A stretch of DNA of 64,000 bases from Rugosimonospora acidiphila. GTDB taxonomy: Bacteria; Actinomycetota; Actinomycetes; Mycobacteriales; Micromonosporaceae. Under the pieces are notes generated by a model. The model saw only the letters and a list, made by a program, of their open reading frames with translations, did not search any database and was not told the origin of the DNA. Position numbers and translations under genes: made by a program. The stretch spans positions 465,822 to 529,821 of the forward strand of contig NZ_BAABJQ010000003.1 in the NCBI RefSeq assembly GCF_039543385.1, written 5' to 3'. Positions 33,754 to 42,581 of this stretch are shown here, one piece after another (within the stretch, counting starts at the first letter, position 1; every line of letters starts with the position of its first letter).

Positions 33754-33759
33754 AGACTA
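33754..33759 (-). promoter_or_regulatory. Leaderless-type -10 box, rmlA
   Basis: TAGTCT on the minus strand ends 6 bases before the rmlA GTG at 33747. Confidence 0.5.
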
Positions 33760-33882
33760 ATAGGACACAGCCCGTCCCGCCGGGCGGCCCGGGCGATACT
33801 GGCTCCAGGAGTTCCTGGAATCCGGCCCGATGTCCGGTTGACGTGGGCCGTTTCGCACCACCGGGCAAAGGGCCGCCCCAGC

Positions 33883-33888
33883 TATAAT
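33883..33888 (+). promoter_or_regulatory. Consensus -10 box before the glycan operon
   Basis: A perfect TATAAT lies in a distinctly AT-rich stretch (about 33880-33930) in the rmlA-membrane protein divergent region. Transcription would start near 33895 and leave a leader of about 85 bases. No convincing -35 is seen. Confidence 0.5.
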
Positions 33889-33978
33889 CGGCGCCAATAA
33901 CATCAAATCGTCCCAAATGATTCGGCGGATTCCCGACGCCCGGTGACTGGGACTCGTCACTCAGGCGGTTTGACGTTT

Positions 33979-35955
33979 ATGTCACAGGTCCTGCTGGAAC
34001 CCGCGGCGGAATTCCGCCCGCGACCCGGGTCGGGAAGGACGCGACTCCTCGTCGCGATCGCCCGGACGGCCGCCCTGGTCGCGCTGGCCTGGCTCGCCAC
34101 GGCCGGCGCGGACCGCCTTGGCGCCGACTGGCTGGTGCCGCCCCTGATCCTGGTCGGCACCGCGAGCCTGCTACGCGGCGGGCGGACCCTGCTGGACCGG
34201 CTCGTGCTCGCGCTGGCGCTGCTGCTGGGCGCCACGTGCGCGGCCGGGCTGCTGTTCTCGGTCTGGCCGTGGGGGCTGGACCCGCCCCGGGTCGGCGGCG
34301 CCGGCCTGACCGTGCTGATCGTGCTCGGCGCGGTCCTGCGGCGCCGGCCCCACCTGCCACGGCCCGCCCTCGTCGACGCGCTGGTCCTGCTCGGTGCCAC
34401 CGGCGGCACCCTGTACCTGGGCCGGCCGTACCTGACCGGCGGCTTCGGGCACCGGTTGGGCCTGGCCATGGCCGGGGAGGACCTGGCCCGCCACTTCAGC
34501 ATCTTCGATGGCATCCGGGCGACGGGTGGGTACCTGTTCCTCGACCCGGCCCAGGCCAACCGGTACGTGTACGAGGGCATCATCCGGTACCCGCAGGGCT
34601 TCCACCTGACCGCCGCGCTGCTGGACGGCTTCCTGCGCTCCTCCCCCGCCCCCGCGAATTCCACCAGCGCGTTCGACCACTTCCTCGGCTTCCACACCGC
34701 GACCTTCGGGCTGCTCATCCTCGCGGTGGCCTGGGCCGCCCTGTGGATCGGCGGCCCGCTCGTGCGCGTCGGCGCCCGCGCCGCGCTGGTGGTCGCCTTC
34801 CTGGTGCCGTTCGTGCTCTACACCGACCTGACCTCGGACTACGTGTCGGGCTACCCGAGCGAGGTGTTCGGCCTGGCCCTGGTCGCCCTGCTCGTCGCGG
34901 TGCTGGCCCGGCCGCTGCCCGGGATCCGCACCCAGTTGGTGATCGTCTGCGCCCTGCTGGTGGGCATCGGCTTCGGCTACTACCTCTACCTGCCCGGTGC
35001 CGCGATCGGCGCCGGGCTGTGGCTGCTGGCTTGCCGGCGCCGGATGCGCGGGCGGCCGGCGTTCACCGTGGCCGTCGCGGCGCTGGCCACCGCGCTGGCG
35101 CTGGTCGGTCCGGCGGTGGGCACCCTGCTCGGCAGGGCCGCCACCGCGCTGAGCGCGCCGGCCAGCATCCACAACAGCCGGGATGTCCTGCTCGCGCTCA
35201 CCCTCGCGATCATGGCCGGGGCGCTGACCCGGTCCGGCCGGCGCGCCCGAGTCTGGCGCCGGTACGGGGTGGCCATCGCGTCGATGGCGCTGTTCTCCGC
35301 CGCGCTGGGCGGGTACCAGGTCGCCACCCGGGGCGAGACCGGCTACTACTTCGAGAAGTCGCTGCACGCCCTCGAGATCGGCCTGCTGGCCGGCGTCGGG
35401 GTGCTGGCCAGGCTGGTACCGGCGCCGGCACGCTGCCCGGCCCGCCCCGCGCTGCGCCGCCGGCTGGCCTCCGGCCTGCCCCCGTTACTGCTGGCCACCT
35501 CGACGCTGGCGGCGCTGGGCGTGGTCAACGGGGACTCGCCGTTCCGGCCCCGGGTGGACTCCGAGCACAGCAACTGGGGGCGGTCCTGGGCGCGGGGCGA
35601 CCTCACCAGGGCCGCGGCCGGACGGACGGTGGCGGCGATCTATTCCGACCACCCGCCCCGGCCCGGCGAGGTCACCCTGGTCTTCGCCGATATCGGTCTA
35701 CATCAGTACGATCTGACCCTGTTCGTGTCCGTGCTGCAGCGCGGCGTGCGGCCCGGCGTCTACCGGGCGCTCTACGACACGCCTGCCAACCTCGTCCAGA
35801 CCGATCCGGCCACGCTCCAGACCGTGCTACTAAACATCAGGGAACCGATAGAGGCGGTGACGACGACCACGACGACGACGACATTCATTCGCTGGATGCA
35901 GGCCCACCACCCCTCGCTGCCATTACGCCTGGTAGATCTGTCTAAATTGTCGTAA
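33979..35955 (+). CDS. Polytopic membrane protein, possible GT-C glycosyltransferase (copy 1)
   Basis: This 658-residue protein has about eleven to thirteen hydrophobic segments and a C-terminal soluble domain of about 150 residues. A conserved extracytoplasmic loop contains MAGEDLARHFSIFDGIRATG and then YPQGFHLTAALLDGFL. A second shared motif is YYFEKSLHALEIG near residue 455. The neighbouring gene (36007-38019) shares these motifs and its length, so the two are paralogues. The acidic ED in the first large loop is reminiscent of GT-C glycosyltransferases, but the family is not recognised. The C-terminus has a run of eight threonines (near 35856-35880). An in-frame GTG lies at 33943; neither start has a clear RBS. 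Confidence 0.72.
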   Translation: MSQVLLEPAAEFRPRPGSGRTRLLVAIARTAALVALAWLATAGADRLGADWLVPPLILVGTASLLRGGRTLLDRLVLALALLLGATCAAGLLFSVWPWGLDPPRVGGAGLTVLIVLGAVLRRRPHLPRPALVDALVLLGATGGTLYLGRPYLTGGFGHRLGLAMAGEDLARHFSIFDGIRATGGYLFLDPAQANRYVYEGIIRYPQGFHLTAALLDGFLRSSPAPANSTSAFDHFLGFHTATFGLLILAVAWAALWIGGPLVRVGARAALVVAFLVPFVLYTDLTSDYVSGYPSEVFGLALVALLVAVLARPLPGIRTQLVIVCALLVGIGFGYYLYLPGAAIGAGLWLLACRRRMRGRPAFTVAVAALATALALVGPAVGTLLGRAATALSAPASIHNSRDVLLALTLAIMAGALTRSGRRARVWRRYGVAIASMALFSAALGGYQVATRGETGYYFEKSLHALEIGLLAGVGVLARLVPAPARCPARPALRRRLASGLPPLLLATSTLAALGVVNGDSPFRPRVDSEHSNWGRSWARGDLTRAAAGRTVAAIYSDHPPRPGEVTLVFADIGLHQYDLTLFVSVLQRGVRPGVYRALYDTPANLVQTDPATLQTVLLNIREPIEAVTTTTTTTTFIRWMQAHHPSLPLRLVDLSKLS

Positions 35956-36006
35956 GCAGGCAATCCACGCCATACCCCTCGGCCATCCCACCAAGGGGCA
36001 TCAGCG

Positions 36007-38019
36007 ATGACCATGAACGGCCCGGTGACCAACCGGCAACTCACGGCAGCCGACACGCCGGCCGCCGCGGTACCGCCTGCCCCGTCGGGCCCCTGGTGGG
36101 GGCACGATCTCGGGCGGCGGATCACCGCCACGGCGGCCAAGGTGGCCGGGGTGTGGCTGCTGGCGCTGCTGGCCCACCTGGCGCACGCCGACGCGCTGAC
36201 CCTGCTGCTGGTCGTCGCGGGTACCGGCGCGAGCCTGCGCGGGGCCGGCTCCCTGCTGGACCGGCTGATGCTGTCCGTCGCCCTGCTGGCCGGCCTGACC
36301 TGCGTCGCGGCGCTGGGCCTGTCGTTCACGCCCGGCCACCTGCGGCCCCAGGTGCTCGGCGGCTGCGCGCTGACCGGCCTGGTGCTGGTCGCCGCGGTGC
36401 GGGGCGGCCTGCCAGGCCGCTGGAGGCGGCCGCGCCTCATCGACCTGGCGGTGCTGCTGCCGGTCGCCGCGGTGGCCTACCTCTTCACCAGGCCCACCCT
36501 GGGCGCGGGCATGGCGGTGCGGCTGGGCACGGTGATCAGGGGTGAGGATCTCGCCCGGCACTTCGCCATGTTCGACACCATCCGGCGGGTCGGCGGGTAC
36601 GTGTTCCTGCACCGGGCGGCGGCCGCCGGCAGCATCGCCCCGTCGGACCTGGCATACCCGCAGGGCGCCCACCTGCTGGCCGCCGTGGTGGACGGCTTCC
36701 TGAGCTCGTCGTCGAGCCCCGGGGCGCCGGTGACGTCGATGAGTCACTTCCTCTACTACGACCAGTTCAACTACCTGTTCCTGGTGCTGGCCGTGATCTG
36801 GGCGGCCCGCCGGCTGGCCGGGCCGGGCGTGCGGGCGGTGGCGTTCCTGCCCGTGGCCGGGCTGTGCGCCGGGTACCTGCTGTTCGGCTCGCTGATCACG
36901 GCCTACACCTACGGCTTCTTCCCGGAGATCGCCGGGCTGGCGTTCCTCGCCCTGCTGGTCGGGGTGCTGGTCCGGCCGCTGCCGGACACCCGGGAGCAGG
37001 TACTGATCGTGGCCGCGCTGGTGGTCGCGGTCGCGTACTGCTACTACATCCTGCTGCCGGTGGTGGCCGTGGCCGTGCTGGGCTACGCCTGGGTGTACCG
37101 GCGCCGGCTGGCGCGCCACCGGGTGCTGGTCGGCGCGGTCACTGTCGCCGGCGCCCTGGCCTGCCTGGTCCTGCGGGTGGCCGCCGGCCACGAGCAGGCC
37201 CTGTCGCTGGGGGTGCTGCTGCAGGACTTCGGCGTGGCCCGGGTGCAGCGCGGCCCCCTGCTCGGCCTGGCCGCGCTGGTGGCGGTGGGGGGCGCGGCGA
37301 CCCGCTCCTGGTGGCGCTCACCGGCGGCACGGATCATGGCGGTCTCCGCCACCGGCGCCGCCGCGCTGACCCTCGGCGTCGGGCTCTACGAGGTCGGCGA
37401 GGTCGGCCACACGCTGTACTTCTTCGAGAAGTCGCTGCACACCCTGATCGTGCTGATGCTGGTCGCCAGCGGCGCCGCCGCCGGGCTGGCCCAACGGCTG
37501 ATCATCGGCCTGCGCTCCCGGGTCGCGCTGGCCGCCGGCGCGCTGCTGCTGGGCCTGGTCCCCTCGGCCATGCTCGGCGGCCTGGACTGGGACCCCCAGC
37601 AGCAGGCGGACGCCCAGTTCCACGACCCGGCGTACGGGACCAGCCCGGGCCGGCTGCTGGTCGGCGGGCAGTTGGCGGTCACCCAGCCGGCCATGGCGGC
37701 GGTCACGGTCGCGAACGCGATTCCCGACGCGGGCGGCAAGATCACCCTTATCGCCACCGACCAGCAGACCGACAACCTGGCGACCTTCTACACCTGGATG
37801 CTGCAGCGCCAGTACGGCGCGGCGTGGCAGGTCTACCCGAAGACGTTCACCATGCACGGCTTCTACCAGTACGAGGAGTACCTCATCTCGGACCCGGGCC
37901 GGCACTACCGGGTGGTAACCAGCGATCCGACCATCCTGATCGAGCTGGAGAGCCTGGCCATCCTCCGGCCTGACCTGCAATTGGAGGTCGACGACCTCCA
38001 CAACCTGCGCCGTCAGTGA
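36007..38019 (+). CDS. Polytopic membrane protein, possible GT-C glycosyltransferase (copy 2)
   Basis: This 670-residue protein is a tandem paralogue of the preceding gene. Shared motifs are IRGEDLARHFAMFDTIRRVG, YPQGAHLLAAVVDGFL and LYFFEKSLHTLIVL. It has the same order: many membrane segments up to about residue 530, then a soluble extracytoplasmic domain. The N-terminal 30 residues are polar and proline-rich. The gap to copy 1 is 51 bp, so they are probably cotranscribed with rmlB. The likely role is sugar transfer from a polyprenyl carrier outside the membrane, inferred from topology and neighbours. Confidence 0.72.
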   Translation: MTMNGPVTNRQLTAADTPAAAVPPAPSGPWWGHDLGRRITATAAKVAGVWLLALLAHLAHADALTLLLVVAGTGASLRGAGSLLDRLMLSVALLAGLTCVAALGLSFTPGHLRPQVLGGCALTGLVLVAAVRGGLPGRWRRPRLIDLAVLLPVAAVAYLFTRPTLGAGMAVRLGTVIRGEDLARHFAMFDTIRRVGGYVFLHRAAAAGSIAPSDLAYPQGAHLLAAVVDGFLSSSSSPGAPVTSMSHFLYYDQFNYLFLVLAVIWAARRLAGPGVRAVAFLPVAGLCAGYLLFGSLITAYTYGFFPEIAGLAFLALLVGVLVRPLPDTREQVLIVAALVVAVAYCYYILLPVVAVAVLGYAWVYRRRLARHRVLVGAVTVAGALACLVLRVAAGHEQALSLGVLLQDFGVARVQRGPLLGLAALVAVGGAATRSWWRSPAARIMAVSATGAAALTLGVGLYEVGEVGHTLYFFEKSLHTLIVLMLVASGAAAGLAQRLIIGLRSRVALAAGALLLGLVPSAMLGGLDWDPQQQADAQFHDPAYGTSPGRLLVGGQLAVTQPAMAAVTVANAIPDAGGKITLIATDQQTDNLATFYTWMLQRQYGAAWQVYPKTFTMHGFYQYEEYLISDPGRHYRVVTSDPTILIELESLAILRPDLQLEVDDLHNLRRQ

Positions 38020-38049
38020 CCGTTGCCACCCTCTCACCCGACCGTCCGC

Positions 38050-38055
38050 TAAACT
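38050..38055 (+). promoter_or_regulatory. -10-like box before rmlB
   Basis: TAAACT ends 9 bases before the GTG at 38065. The spacing is slightly longer than in the other leaderless candidates, so the leader would be absent or 2-3 bases. Confidence 0.35.
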
Positions 38056-38064
38056 TTGGCCCTC

Positions 38065-39204
38065 GTGAGAGTCCTTGTCACCGGCGGAGCCGGGTTTATT
38101 GGATCGAACTACGTGCGCGCCATCCTGTCGGGCAGGTACCCGAGCATGGCCGGCGCCGAAGTGACAGTGCTGGACAAGCTCACCTACTCCGGCAATCCGG
38201 ATAATCTTCGCGAATTTCGCGATGATCCGCGGCTGACCTTCGTGCGGGGCGACATCTGCGACGCGACGCTGCTGGCCGAGCTGATGCCCCGGCACACCGC
38301 CGTGGTGCACTTCGCCGCCGAGTCGCACGTCGACCGGTCGATCCTGGGCGCCGCGCCGTTCGTGACCACCAACGTGCTGGGCACCCAGCTGCTGCTGGAC
38401 GCGGCCCGACTGGCCGGCGTCGACCGGTTCGTGCACGTGTCCACCGACGAGGTGTACGGCTCGATCGAGGAGGGCTCCTGGACCGAGTCGTGGCCGCTGA
38501 CGCCCAACTCGCCGTACTCCGCCTCCAAGGCCGGCTCGGACCTGCTGGCCCTGGCCGCCTACCGGACCCACGGCCTGGAGGTCGTGGTCACCCGGTGCTC
38601 GAACAACTACGGCCACTACCAGTTCCCGGAGAAGGTCATCCCGCTGTTCGTGACGAACCTGCTGGACGGCCGCAAGATCCCGCTGTACGGCGACGGCGGC
38701 AACATCCGGGACTGGCTGCACGTCGACGACCACTGCCTGGGCATCCAGCTGGCGCTGGAGAAGGGTCGGGCCGGCGAGGTCTACAACATCGGTGGGGGCA
38801 CCGAGCTGACCAACCGGCAGCTGACCGAGCGCCTGCTCGAGGCGTGCGGGGCCGGCTGGGACAGCGTCGAGCCGGTGGCCGACCGCAAGGGGCATGACCG
38901 GCGGTATTCCCTGGACATCAGCAAGATCAGCAACGAGCTGGGCTACCGGCCCCAGGTCGACTTCGAGTCCGGGCTGGCCGCCACGGTCCGCTGGTACGCC
39001 GAGCACCGCGACTGGTGGGAGCCGCTCAAGGCGGGCGCCGCGCTGCCCGTCGGGCCGGCGACGCCGGACGCGGAGGGCTCGGGCCGGGTCGCCGGTAGCC
39101 GGGCGGGCAACGCGAACACCGGACCGGCGGACGGGGTCGCCGGCGGCGCCGGGCCGACCGGCGGGGCCGGGACGGCCGGCATGGCGGGCGAGGGCAGCGG
39201 CTGA
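38065..39204 (+). CDS. rmlB: dTDP-glucose 4,6-dehydratase RmlB
   Basis: RmlB converts dTDP-glucose to dTDP-4-keto-6-deoxyglucose. The protein begins VRVLVTGGAGFIGSNYVRAI, the NAD-binding motif, so the GTG at 38065 is preferred over a TTG three codons earlier. FAAESHVDRSI, HVSTDEVYGSI and PYSASKAGSDLL follow, the last two carrying the TDE and YxxxK catalytic motifs. The core ends near residue 325. About 50 further glycine- and alanine-rich residues form an unusual low-complexity tail. The stop overlaps the rmlD start (TGATG). Confidence 0.95.
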   Translation: MRVLVTGGAGFIGSNYVRAILSGRYPSMAGAEVTVLDKLTYSGNPDNLREFRDDPRLTFVRGDICDATLLAELMPRHTAVVHFAAESHVDRSILGAAPFVTTNVLGTQLLLDAARLAGVDRFVHVSTDEVYGSIEEGSWTESWPLTPNSPYSASKAGSDLLALAAYRTHGLEVVVTRCSNNYGHYQFPEKVIPLFVTNLLDGRKIPLYGDGGNIRDWLHVDDHCLGIQLALEKGRAGEVYNIGGGTELTNRQLTERLLEACGAGWDSVEPVADRKGHDRRYSLDISKISNELGYRPQVDFESGLAATVRWYAEHRDWWEPLKAGAALPVGPATPDAEGSGRVAGSRAGNANTGPADGVAGGAGPTGGAGTAGMAGEGSG

Positions 39205-40100
39205 TGCGCTGGCTCGTCACGGGCGCCAACGGGATGCTCGGCCGGGAACTGCGCGGGGTGCTCGCCGAGGCCGGCGAGACCGAGGTCAGCGCGCTGGCCC
39301 GGGCCGACCTGGACCTGCTCGACCGCGCGGCGCTCGCCGACGCGGTGACCGGCCACGACGTCGTGATCAACGCGGCGGCCTGGACCGACGTGGACGGGGC
39401 CGAGGCCGACGAGGTCGCCGCCACCGCGGTCAATGGGCACGCCGTGGCCGACCTCGCCGACCTGTGCGCGGCCAGCGGGGCGTTCCTCATCCAGGTGTCC
39501 ACGGACTACGTGTTCGCCGGCGACGCCACCAGCCCGTACCCGGAGTCGGCACCCACCGCCCCGCTGAACGCGTACGGGCGCGGCAAGCTGGTCGCCGAGC
39601 GGGCGGTGCTCGAGACGCTGCCGGGCCGCGGGTACGTGGTGCGCACCGCCTGGCTCTACGGCGCGCACGGCAAGAACTTCGTCGCCACCATGCTGCGGTT
39701 GGCCGCTCAGCGGGAGACCGTCGAGGTGGTCGCCGACCAGGAGGGGCAGCCCACCTGGACGCACGGGCTGGCCGCGCAGCTGGTCGCGCTGGCCGGCCGG
39801 GCGGTCGCGGGGGAGGCCGAGCCCGGCGTGTACCACGGCACCGCCACCGGGCAGACCAGCTGGTACGGGCTGGCTCGAGCGGTGTTCGAGGAGGCCGGAC
39901 TCGATCCGGAACGAGTCCGACCAATCACCACGGACAGGTTCCCGCGACCGGCTCCGCGGCCCCGGTACAGTGTGCTCGGACACGACCGGTGGACGTTGGC
40001 CGGTCTTCCTGCACTACCCGACTGGCGGGACATGCTTTCGAGCGCGTTGCCGCGATTCGATCCTGCCCTGATCCGTTCCGCCCAACGGGCACCGCAGTGA
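39204..40100 (+). CDS. rmlD: dTDP-4-dehydrorhamnose reductase RmlD
   Basis: RmlD performs the last step of dTDP-L-rhamnose synthesis. The 298-residue protein begins WLVTGANGMLGRELRGVLAE, followed by VVINAAAWTDVDGAEAD, QVSTDYVFAGDA and PLNAYGRGKLVAERAV. The YxxxK pair is in the last of these. GYVVRTAWLYGAHGKNFVAT is also typical. The ATG overlaps the rmlB stop. The epimerase rmlC, which normally acts between RmlB and RmlD, is not in the window. Confidence 0.95.
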   Translation: MRWLVTGANGMLGRELRGVLAEAGETEVSALARADLDLLDRAALADAVTGHDVVINAAAWTDVDGAEADEVAATAVNGHAVADLADLCAASGAFLIQVSTDYVFAGDATSPYPESAPTAPLNAYGRGKLVAERAVLETLPGRGYVVRTAWLYGAHGKNFVATMLRLAAQRETVEVVADQEGQPTWTHGLAAQLVALAGRAVAGEAEPGVYHGTATGQTSWYGLARAVFEEAGLDPERVRPITTDRFPRPAPRPRYSVLGHDRWTLAGLPALPDWRDMLSSALPRFDPALIRSAQRAPQ

Positions 40101-40110
40101 AAGAGGCACG

Positions 40111-40455
40111 GTGAAGCTCACGATTCTGACCGCCATCAGCGGCCTCGCCGTGTTGGTGTTCATCTTCGAGCTGGTTCGTCGCAGACAGCTCCGAGAGAAG
40201 TACGCGGTTCTCTGGGGCGTGGTGGGCATCGTCGTGATCCCACTCGCGCTGTTCCCCAGCGTGCTCAACCCGCTGTCCCGCGCGATCGGGGTGGCCAGCG
40301 GCGTCAGCCTCGTGCTGTTCCTGGCCGTGGTCTTCCTCCTGGTGGTCTGCATCCACCTGAGCTGGGAGGTCAGCCGGCTGGAGGAGGAGACCCGGACCCT
40401 GGCCGAGGACATCGCCCTGCTGCGCACGGAGTTGCGAGAGCGGGTGAACCAATGA
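40111..40455 (+). CDS. DUF2304 family membrane protein
   Basis: This 114-residue protein has three hydrophobic helices (about residues 5-20, 33-50 and 62-84) with the basic segment VRRRQLREKYAVLWGVVG between the first two. That layout and the REKYA(V/L)LW motif are the DUF2304 signature. A C-terminal helix rich in Glu and Leu is probably a coiled coil. DUF2304 genes usually lie beside GT2 glycosyltransferases in polysaccharide loci, as here. The GTG follows GAAAGAGGCACG, and the stop overlaps the next ATG. Confidence 0.85.
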   Translation: MKLTILTAISGLAVLVFIFELVRRRQLREKYAVLWGVVGIVVIPLALFPSVLNPLSRAIGVASGVSLVLFLAVVFLLVVCIHLSWEVSRLEEETRTLAEDIALLRTELRERVNQ

Positions 40456-41153
40456 TCAACGGGAAGCGGGTGCTGATCGTCATCCCGGCCTGGAACGAGG
40501 AGGCCAGCGTCGCCGACGTCGTGCGCGAGGTGCGCGGCGAGCTGCCCGGGGTGGGCGTGCTCGTGGTTGACGACGGGTCCAAGGACCGCACGCACGAGAT
40601 GGCCGCGCAGGCGGGGGCGACGGTGGCCCGGCTGCCGTACAACCTGGGCGTGGGCGGCGCGATGCGGCTGGGCTACCGGTACGGGTACGAGAACCACTAC
40701 GACGTGGTCATCCAGATCGACGCCGACGGGCAGCACGACCCGCGCTACGTGCCCAAGCTGGTGGACGCGCTGGACGACGCCGACTTCGTCATCGGCGCCC
40801 GGTTCGCCGGCGAGGGCGACTACAACGTGCACGGCCCCCGCAAGTGGGCGATGACGCTGCTGTCCATCGCCCTGTCGCGGATGGCGCACGCGAAGCTGAC
40901 CGACACCACGTCCGGGTTCCGGGCCGCGAACCGCCGCACCGTCGAGCTGTTCGCGCACTGGTACCCGGTGGAGTATCTGGGGGACACGATCGAGGTTCTG
41001 GTACGACTGTTACGCAACGAGTACCGGATCGTGCAGGTGCCGGTCACCATGCGCCCCCGCCAGGCCGGCACGCCGAGCCACTCCCCGATCAAGTCGACGG
41101 TCTACCTGGCGCGGGCCGCGCTCATCTTCTGTCTGTCGATGGTTCGCAAGTGA
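40452..41153 (+). CDS. GT2 family glycosyltransferase, DPM-like
   Basis: This 233-residue protein has the GT-A fold of dolichyl-phosphate-mannose-synthase-like enzymes. The N-terminal VLIVIPAWNEEASVADVV, VLVVDDGSKDRTHEMA, and the metal-binding DXD in VVIQIDADGQHDPRYV are visible. A later acceptor-side motif is TDTTSGFRAANRRTVELF. There is no C-terminal membrane domain. It probably loads a sugar onto a polyprenyl phosphate for the membrane proteins in this island. The ATG overlaps the DUF2304 stop (ATGA), and the stop overlaps the flippase start (GTGA). Confidence 0.9.
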   Translation: MINGKRVLIVIPAWNEEASVADVVREVRGELPGVGVLVVDDGSKDRTHEMAAQAGATVARLPYNLGVGGAMRLGYRYGYENHYDVVIQIDADGQHDPRYVPKLVDALDDADFVIGARFAGEGDYNVHGPRKWAMTLLSIALSRMAHAKLTDTTSGFRAANRRTVELFAHWYPVEYLGDTIEVLVRLLRNEYRIVQVPVTMRPRQAGTPSHSPIKSTVYLARAALIFCLSMVRK

Positions 41154-42466
41154 GGCGGCTGCTCAACCTGCTGCCACCCGGTACGGTCGCGGTGGGCAGC
41201 GGCCTGGTGGTGCTCGGACTCGCCTCGTACGTGCACATCTCGATCGCGGGCCACGCCCTCAAGGGCCACCACAACGACTCGTTCGCGGTGCTCTGGTCGA
41301 TCGTGTTCACGATCGGGCTCGGCCTGTACTTCCCGATCGAGCAGGAACTCACCCGGGTGGTGTCGGCCCGCCGGGCCGCCGGAAGTCAGGGGGCGAGCGT
41401 CTCGGCGTTCCGGCGCGCCGTGGCGCTGGCCCTGGGGCTGTTCGTCGCGGTGTGCGTGCTGCTGGTGGTGTTCGGGCCGATCATGGCCGACAAGTTGTTC
41501 AACGGCGATCGCACCCTGGTGGCGGTGATGGCCGGCGGCTTCTTCGGGCTGGCCCTGCAGTACCCGACCCGGGGCGTGCTGGCCGGTACCGGCCGGTTCG
41601 GCGCCTACGGCGCCCAGCTGGCCATCGACGGCGGCCTGCGCATCGTGATGGCCGCGGTGCTGTTCGTGGCCGGCGTGCACTCCGTCGTGCTGTTCGGCCT
41701 GATCCTCATGGTCGCCCCGATCATCTCGGTGCTGGCCACGGCGCCGGCCGTGCGGTCCGCGCTGGCCCCGGGCGAACCGCTGGCCTGGTCGGAGTTCGCC
41801 CGCCGGGTGGGCCCGCTGATGGCGTCGATGCTGCTCGCCCAGGTCGTGGTGAACATCGCCGTCATCAACGTGAAGCTGCTCGCGCCCAACGCCGTGTCGC
41901 TGGCCGGCGCGCTGCTGTCCGCGTTGACCCTGGTGCGCATCCCGCTGTTCATCTTCGGCTCGATGCAGGCGTCGCTGATGCCCGGGCTGTCGGTGGCCGC
42001 GGCGACCGGTGACCGCGGCGGTTTCCGCCGGCTGCTGATGCGCGCCTGCGGCATCGTGCTCGCGCTCGCGGTGGCCGGCGGCGTGCCGCTCATCGTGCTC
42101 GGGCCGTGGCTGCTGCACTTCCTGTTCGCCGCCGACAAGGTGCTGGGCGACGTCGACTTCGCGGTGCTCTCCCTCGGTACCGCGGCCTACCTGATCGCGC
42201 AGGTTCTTGGCCAGGCGGTGGTGGCGCTCGGCCGCCACCGCGACCAGACCTGGGCCTGGCTCGGCGGCACGGTGGCGCTGGTCGCGGTCACCGCGCTGCC
42301 GATCGACGTGCGGCTGCGGGTCGAATGGGCGTACACGGTCGGTTCGGTGGTGGTGGCGCTGATCCTGGTGGGGGCGGTGCTGCGCCGGTCCGCCCAGACC
42401 GCCGCCCAGGCCGAACTGTCCGACGCGGTGATCGCGGGAGTGTCCGGCCAGCGCATCCGGCGCTGA
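41150..42466 (+). CDS. Polysaccharide/oligosaccharide flippase-like membrane protein
   Basis: This 438-residue protein has about twelve to fourteen membrane segments and no large soluble domain. The layout resembles MOP-superfamily flippases (Wzx/MurJ-like): PIEQELTRVVSARRAAG in the N-terminal part, GLALQYPTRGVLAGTGRFGAY, and IFGSMQASLMPGLSVAAATG. It probably moves a lipid-linked glycan across the membrane. The GTG start overlaps the GT2 stop (GTGA), so translation is coupled. A terminator lies 77 bases after the stop. Confidence 0.82.
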   Translation: MRRLLNLLPPGTVAVGSGLVVLGLASYVHISIAGHALKGHHNDSFAVLWSIVFTIGLGLYFPIEQELTRVVSARRAAGSQGASVSAFRRAVALALGLFVAVCVLLVVFGPIMADKLFNGDRTLVAVMAGGFFGLALQYPTRGVLAGTGRFGAYGAQLAIDGGLRIVMAAVLFVAGVHSVVLFGLILMVAPIISVLATAPAVRSALAPGEPLAWSEFARRVGPLMASMLLAQVVVNIAVINVKLLAPNAVSLAGALLSALTLVRIPLFIFGSMQASLMPGLSVAAATGDRGGFRRLLMRACGIVLALAVAGGVPLIVLGPWLLHFLFAADKVLGDVDFAVLSLGTAAYLIAQVLGQAVVALGRHRDQTWAWLGGTVALVAVTALPIDVRLRVEWAYTVGSVVVALILVGAVLRRSAQTAAQAELSDAVIAGVSGQRIRR

Positions 42467-42481
42467 ACCTCGACCCCCGAC

Positions 42482-42571
42482 GCGAAGCCATCCGGGTCAC
42501 GCGGTGACCTGCTGTTCGTCTGTCACGGCGCCGCGACCGAAGCCGCCCGGGTCACACAGTGACCCGGGCGG
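42482..42571. repeat. Duplicated hairpin element at the end of the glycan operon
   Basis: Two related segments, near 42482-42509 and 42538-42565, share CGAAGCC-x2-CCGGGTCAC and then GTGACC. Each can fold around the GGTCAC/GTGACC arms. The second is the strong terminator described separately. The pair suggests duplication of a terminator. Confidence 0.6.
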
Positions 42572-42581
42572 TCCGTGTTTT
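42543..42581 (+). terminator. Intrinsic terminator of the glycan operon
   Basis: Perfect 13-base arms (42543-42555 and 42559-42571, CCGCCCGGGTCAC and complement) with an ACA loop are followed by TCCGTGTTTTA. It overlaps the last codons of the convergent membrane-protein gene ending at 42552. Confidence 0.8.

Noticed and set aside
33899..33924. SigR-like CGAAT-N18-GTT on the minus strand upstream of rmlA
   Set aside because: The first box differs from GGAAT and lies about 150 bases from the gene, while rmlA has a better-placed -10 box.
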